64,000 nt of DNA from Membranipora membranacea (Eukaryota; Bryozoa; Gymnolaemata; Cheilostomatida; Membraniporidae): positions 22,503,681-22,567,680 of the forward strand of contig OU612071.1 in assembly GCA_914767715.1 (NCBI GenBank), written 5' to 3'. The position numbers and the translations under genes were made by a program. The notes beneath the pieces were generated by a model. The model made no database searches and was not told the origin of the DNA. It saw only the letters and a list, made by a program, of their open reading frames with translations. Of this stretch, positions 58,925 through 64,000 are shown in pieces (positions within the stretch are counted from its first letter, which is position 1; each line of letters begins with the position of its first letter).

Positions 58925-61900
58925 AATGGGACGTTAATAACATTTTTAATTTAATGAAAAACACAAAAAAGTAGGGAGCTGCAAAAATAGTACATTATTC
59001 AATAGGAATAACAAAGAATGAAACATCATAACTTCATAATTGAAGGAAAACTCCAGGTAAGTCAATGCGATATAATATGATACTTTCATCCATCCCTTCC
59101 TGCCTTGTGCGTGATCAGTCGACTTCTTAGCTTATATAGGTTGAATAGATATAGTCTAAGAACGGTAACTTAACATATGTGTACGCATATGACGGTAGGA
59201 GGTGTGTCTTAAATATGTTAGATGAAAATTGAGGGTGATGGAGTTAGCCTATTTACGCAAATACTTTTTAGTGTGCGGGTGGCAATGCAAGCCTCGAGTA
59301 TTGTGCAAAGTGACAAAAGTGACTTAAAAGTGGTTTAAAATACACATACATCCATACACTATCTACACAATATCTAACCTGAAACAATGTAATAATGGGG
59401 TTGGGGACAAACTCCCTGATCTACAAAGAAGGGGCTCCCCGCGTATTTTACTGAATATTGAAGATTGAGTGTTTTAAAGTTGAAAAAAAGAATTAGTCAG
59501 ATTAAATGAAAAATCAATAAAAGATTTTAGACTGAAATTCAGTCAAACAATTTGGAATTAGCTATTCAGATTAGGTGTTTTGGACGTACAACTCCAAGCA
59601 ATAACAAACTTAAACTCGTCAGCCTATCAAAACATAACCAAAACTCAAGCACATGGGTCATTCTAAGCAGAAATGAGCTTAGATAACACCACGGTCCAGT
59701 TGTTTTGAAGAATTAAGTCTGAAGATGGAAGTTTTAAAATTGAAGATTGCGCTATTTTCTCTGAAGAAATTGAAGACAGCTTTGTGTGCAGGGAGCCCCA
59801 AAGAAGCAATACAATAAATTGACAAAAAGTGAAAATCAAAAGAGTTGTCTGCACTCTGCCCTATATATTATTTTTGTGAGAATATTTTGACCAATCAGAT
59901 AGATCAGAACATATCTGAACTTTAACCTGGCACATGGATCAGTCAAGACAGGGAGTACTCCTTGGTCAAGATATGACTCGTTGGTGCAGGTGTGACTGGT
60001 GGTTGGAAGAAAGGGCCTAACAATGTATTCCGACCATGTTGATGACGAATGTCTAGTGCATGTGAGTATTTGTACAACTATATAGAGTGTGGAATTTAAG
60101 TAGATGGTATCTATTTTTGTTGTTCGAGCAGGGAGAGTTCTCCCTGGTTCAAGGAGAAAATATTTTTTTACTCCTTGACCTTGGTTTGTCTATTTTTTTC
60201 ATCTTCTATCTATAAATTATTTGCACACAAAGAAGTAGGCCTAATACTTATGGGTTATCTGTTGCAAATAACTATATAACTGCTTTTTGTTGCTGCTTAT
60301 AACAAATTGCTACTGGTGGTGTGGGTTCCAGGATAGGCCTGAGAGCTAAGTGAAGAAGGTCAGAAGGGCCTGGTTGGTAGGAGTGTGAAGAGGGTTTAGT
60401 GTTGACTGCTCATTGTCGCAGTGTTTCCAAAATTATATTGGTGTCGGCCATGATGTTTGTTCGTTTGCTCCAGTACCTCAAAACCCAGCTGCATGTCATT
60501 GACCCATTGTTGGCTTGGATTGTGTAGAGAACGTGTTCATGTTTGAAGCCTAAATAACTCAGGTACGCTGCCTGTGTAACAAATTAGACCATATAGATGT
60601 GTGACTGGTTTTGATGTTTCTGTCTGAATGTTGTTTGATCCTGGTTTAATTTGGCAGCAATGTACAAGAGATAATCAGACTACAGGCAGACTTAAATCGC
60701 TCTGTCGCTTTAGACAAACATGACAAGATGGCTGGGCTCTATATCTGGTTGTGCATCACCTTGCACGCTGGGTTGGTCTGGGGGACCCTGAAAGTCTCCT
60801 GCAGGCGTCACACTGCCGCAGCCAACTCGCTGAAGCTCTTAAAATTTTGTTTTTGTTGTTAATTATTATGTGATAAGTGTAATTTGCCCCATTCTAGCTA
60901 GTGTTTCACAGAGTGTTAATTTTGTAACACAGTTAAAAATGAATGCAATTGGTTTAAATAGGAACTGTCAAAGTGAAACCACGAAAAATGTGTTAATATC
61001 CTTCGACTTTTTGCTTTGAGTTAATCTCTATTTAATCTCTAATTACTCAGGAGCTATTGTGGATTTCAACTCGTTTCCAAAGTTTCTAATGCTAGGCATA
61101 TACGCCAAATGTATGTCTATGACATCACACCAATGAACTAAACCTAGTTCATTGATCAAACCCCCTGCGCAAGGTCCTCGAGGGAGCGTCAGCAAGGCCT
61201 TACTTGGATAAGTTACAACTTTAGTCCTGATTGACCAATTGAGCTGTTCTTGGGCTCATTTTGAAGCTTACAAGCCGGAGCAGTTCCTCTGATTATTTAA
61301 ATGTTTATTTCATGCATGCTCTTATATAAGATTTGTAATCACAGTTAACAAGAAAATCACAGTGTTTTCATTGCTTCCGAGCCCTGTCTAGGTTTTCATC
61401 AGTAGGATACTGTCGGCTAGGTTTTGCCTATGTGATATCTCCCAAACCGTTTCTCTGCATGGATATCCAAGTGGACGGTTTGAGTTTTCTATCTCATCTC
61501 AGAAATTTTTGCATTTTCGAATATATGATATGGGAGGGTGTTGTTGTTACTTATGGCGTGAGAAACAGGGGCTTTGGCGTAGAGTTCGAAGGTTATAAGG
61601 TGGTGGTCTGAGTAGCCAGATTGGTCAGGATTAGATCTAGCGTATTGCCATGTCTGTGAGTTGACCCTCAGACATTTTGTTCTAAGTCAGAGGAATCTAC
61701 AAGGTTAAGCAAAGATTTGTGTAATGCAGGATCTTGGAGAATGGTTACTCCAGTCAGTATCTTGAAGATTGAAGTTGCCGACAATTAGATTGTTACAAGA
61801 AGGCTGATATAAAATTAGCAGAAAGAAGAGTGGGAAAACTGAGTGGATTTCCCTCCAAATGAACAGAGCCTGAAGCTAGTAAAATTATAAAGGTATGGTG

Positions 61901-62346
61901 TGGCTTTGGGGTATAGGCCTACATTAGATAGGGTAGAATAGGCTCAGATATAACTGATTACTTCAATCATACTATAGATATTTTGAAGCTGCACAAATCA
62001 CCAGCATGGTTTTTATGTTGACATCAACAACATGAGTCTTTTGTTTTCATCTTACTTGTCAGTGGTTGGTTTTCTATGAAAAAGAAAAAATAGCTGAGAA
62101 TAGCTTGTTAGGATTTCAATGAATTTTGGCCTAACATCTCATGAATTGGCTTTTGTCATCGTCATAATGTTACATAATCTTGTCTTTCATTCATTACACC
62201 AAAGATTACTAATACTTTGATTACACTATAGCAAATATTATTGACTACTGTGTAGATGTGAATAGTGTTGTTCAAATAGCATAACAATTAAACTGTGAAT
62301 GTCTGTTTTCTCCTACACACAGTGATGAAAGCCCACAGAGAAGAAC
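58925..62346. other. AT-rich intergenic DNA, no supported gene
   Basis: Only short unrecognised frames. No clear repeat family, tRNA or splice chain was found. Confidence 0.4.
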
Positions 62347-63611
62347 ATGACAGGAGAGCCAGGCATAGGTGGATTTTTTCATCCAGCAGTCATTGATGGT
62401 TGTGTGTTTAACATGATGTGTACGAAGAAATACATCGCTGTAGGACAGCAGGTAGGAAAAACTATTGTTATTATTCTCATTCCTAAAATATGTTAAACAA
62501 AACAGCTCAAGGCTGACTCTTTTTGGGGCGGGGGATGCATAGCACTGAATTTGAATTGGTTTCGCAGCTAATCTCACCTGTACTTTTTTAGAGAAGTCGT
62601 AACACCATTATCTAGACCAAATTGTAAGGTAGCTTGATGCTCAGCATCAGGCCACCCACAAAGATGAGGATAAAATCTAGCTGTCACCTGGTGATGACCA
62701 CAGCTGTCAACTAGTGGTGTCTAACATCAGCAGCTAGGTAGAATTATGGCTGATTGGGTACTAACTAAACTGTCGTACTTGTTTGTTTGCTGTCGATACC
62801 GTAGATGAATATTGCTGCTGTAGAAGTCTAAAATCCATGTTCACAAGTTTGAGAACTGTTTGACTAGTATTTCAACTAAGACAAACCATTTTGATATTTG
62901 TAGATTGCAGTAGGCCTACTTGAAGGTACACTGAAGATTTGGGTCTGATATCCATAGTTGAGAACTTAGAACATGTGACTGACTGCAGGCTATACCTACA
63001 GATAATTCCATAGTATGACTCATCTTCACTGAGCTGTGAGTTTGATTTCAGTTCAAATATTGAGATGTAGTTGAGTAATTTCATAGTATTTCCCCAACAT
63101 TGCCACCATTTGTTTTAGACCAGTGCTTGATTGTTAGCAGCTAGTTATTTTTTAGGATGTAATATTTTGATCAACTAGAATGTTCCTCATGCTGCATAAT
63201 CTCAAATTACCAGCTATATTTACCCTAGACTGTCTATGCTTCTTGAACTAGATTTACATCGCTTTATTCGGTGTTAGGCAGGTGCTATTGTACCATATTA
63301 GTCACACGGTTAGGCGGGTACCAAATTTTCCCTGTTAGAATTTCTCAAGCTGATCAAAGTGGTGATCATTTACCTTACAAGATGTTGGATGGAGGGATTT
63401 ATTGCTATCACTGACAATAAATCCGTGAAATTCGGTATACACACTGGCAGAAGACAATACATAGAAAAATCAGGTCTCTGTGGTACAAGTCAAACAAGAA
63501 TATTGTTTAGTGTGTGAATCAGATGTCACAAAAGCAGTCTCGACCCCAGGCAACTCTGTACTTAAAGTTAACTACAAAGATAGGAGTGGTGCTGTAGTGA
63601 AAACATGGAAG
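62347..63611 (+). CDS. 5' exons of an unidentified gene (partial)
   Basis: Exon 62347-62451 opens with ATG and reads MTGEPGIGGFFHPAVIDGCV, then MMCTKKYIAVGQQ, ending in phase 0 at CAG|GTAGGA. Exon 63474-63611 follows ATCAG, is open in phase 0 and reads VSVVQVKQEYCLVCESDVTK then KVNYKDRSGAVVKTWK up to GGAAG|GTAATA. An earlier acceptor (CATAG before AAAAATCAG) would add three residues. Other exons may lie between them or beyond 64000. No domain recognised; the second exon has the alternation of a beta-rich extracellular domain. The ATG could also be internal, with an acceptor just upstream. Confidence 0.45.
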
Positions 63612-64000
63612 GTAATAGCTGTATCACTTGGAAATGGAAGCTGTCCTGACATGACATCCATAGTATAGCATAGGAAAATCAATTTTACAGAAGACTGAAA
63701 TTTTATTTGGTGAAGATTCAAAGTGACAAAGACCCGGATTTAATACGACATCTATATCCAGTCATTTGTTAACACGCCCATTAAATATCATTGGTCAATC
63801 GATTGAACTGAGGGAGTTCATTGGTCAACCTAGGCACCTGATTTAAGACTCACTAGACCATCGTGTACTAACTCATAGGCCTGTATAGCAGTGTGAGATC
63901 GGGTGAGCATGTCTAGACATGTCATCGGCCTGTGATTACATCGCTCTGTATACCCACAGCTTAATTCTTCAATTCTGGCGCATGAAAATCAACCTTTGGA
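63612..64000. other. intron or intergenic to window end
   Basis: No further exon recognised before the window ends. Confidence 0.4.

Noticed and set aside
1-64000. CRISPR array, phage, bacterial operon or rRNA operon
   Set aside because: Tandem repeats here have no unique spacers, gene structure is intron-containing, and no rRNA-like sequence was recognised.

Overview
The window is AT-rich eukaryotic (metazoan, very probably invertebrate) DNA. Split genes with GT..AG introns, a signal-peptide gene with mainly phase-1 introns, LINE, Ty3/gypsy and DNA-transposon relics, TTAA-flanked foldback elements and long minisatellites all point that way. I see no bacterial operon, rRNA operon or CRISPR array. 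The species cannot be named from the sequence.

Layout: 1-6.3 kb is intergenic, with a GC-rich block plus 12-bp minisatellite at 3.8-4.6 kb. 6.3-15.2 kb holds the best gene: a + strand, roughly twelve-exon gene for a secreted protein of about 427 aa, whose exons splice in frame to a stop and a polyA signal; no known domain was recognised. A 1.1-kb foldback transposon sits in one of its introns. 15.8-18.1 kb holds a decayed, intron-containing cut-and-paste transposase (+) facing a decayed minus-strand coding remnant, possibly two genes of one element. 21.5-21.9 kb is a 368-bp hairpin-rich element carrying a tRNA-like promoter. 22.3-24.4 kb is a nearly intact LINE with one frameshift. 24.8-34.3 kb is a dense bed of non-autonomous elements (a 385-bp TTAA MITE, a second 1.2-kb foldback copy, a LINE zinc-finger relic, a mariner-like MITE and a 2.4-kb element with long inverted arms), plus an orphan minus-strand coding segment at 26.3-26.8 kb. 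37.4-42.6 kb has a foldback MITE and a duplicated locus whose copies share exon-like blocks; a third rearranged copy lies at 50.4-51.7 kb. 43-46 kb has two minus-strand LINE relics. 53.5-57.5 kb is a cascade of satellites (degenerate and perfect 10-mers, then 21 perfect G-rich 10-mers, 13 x 42 bp, 13 x 61 bp) that ends inside a truncated Ty3/gypsy integrase. 58.5-58.9 kb has a second copy of the 385-bp MITE. 62.3-63.6 kb carries two exons of a + strand gene running off the window.

The genes do not form a pathway. The window is one host secreted-protein gene, the start of another, and a repeat-rich interval whose elements repeatedly use TTAA targets. The most unusual structures are the satellite cascade, the TTAA foldback families beside a candidate TTAA-type transposase, the hairpin/tRNA-like composite element, and the three-copy exon family.
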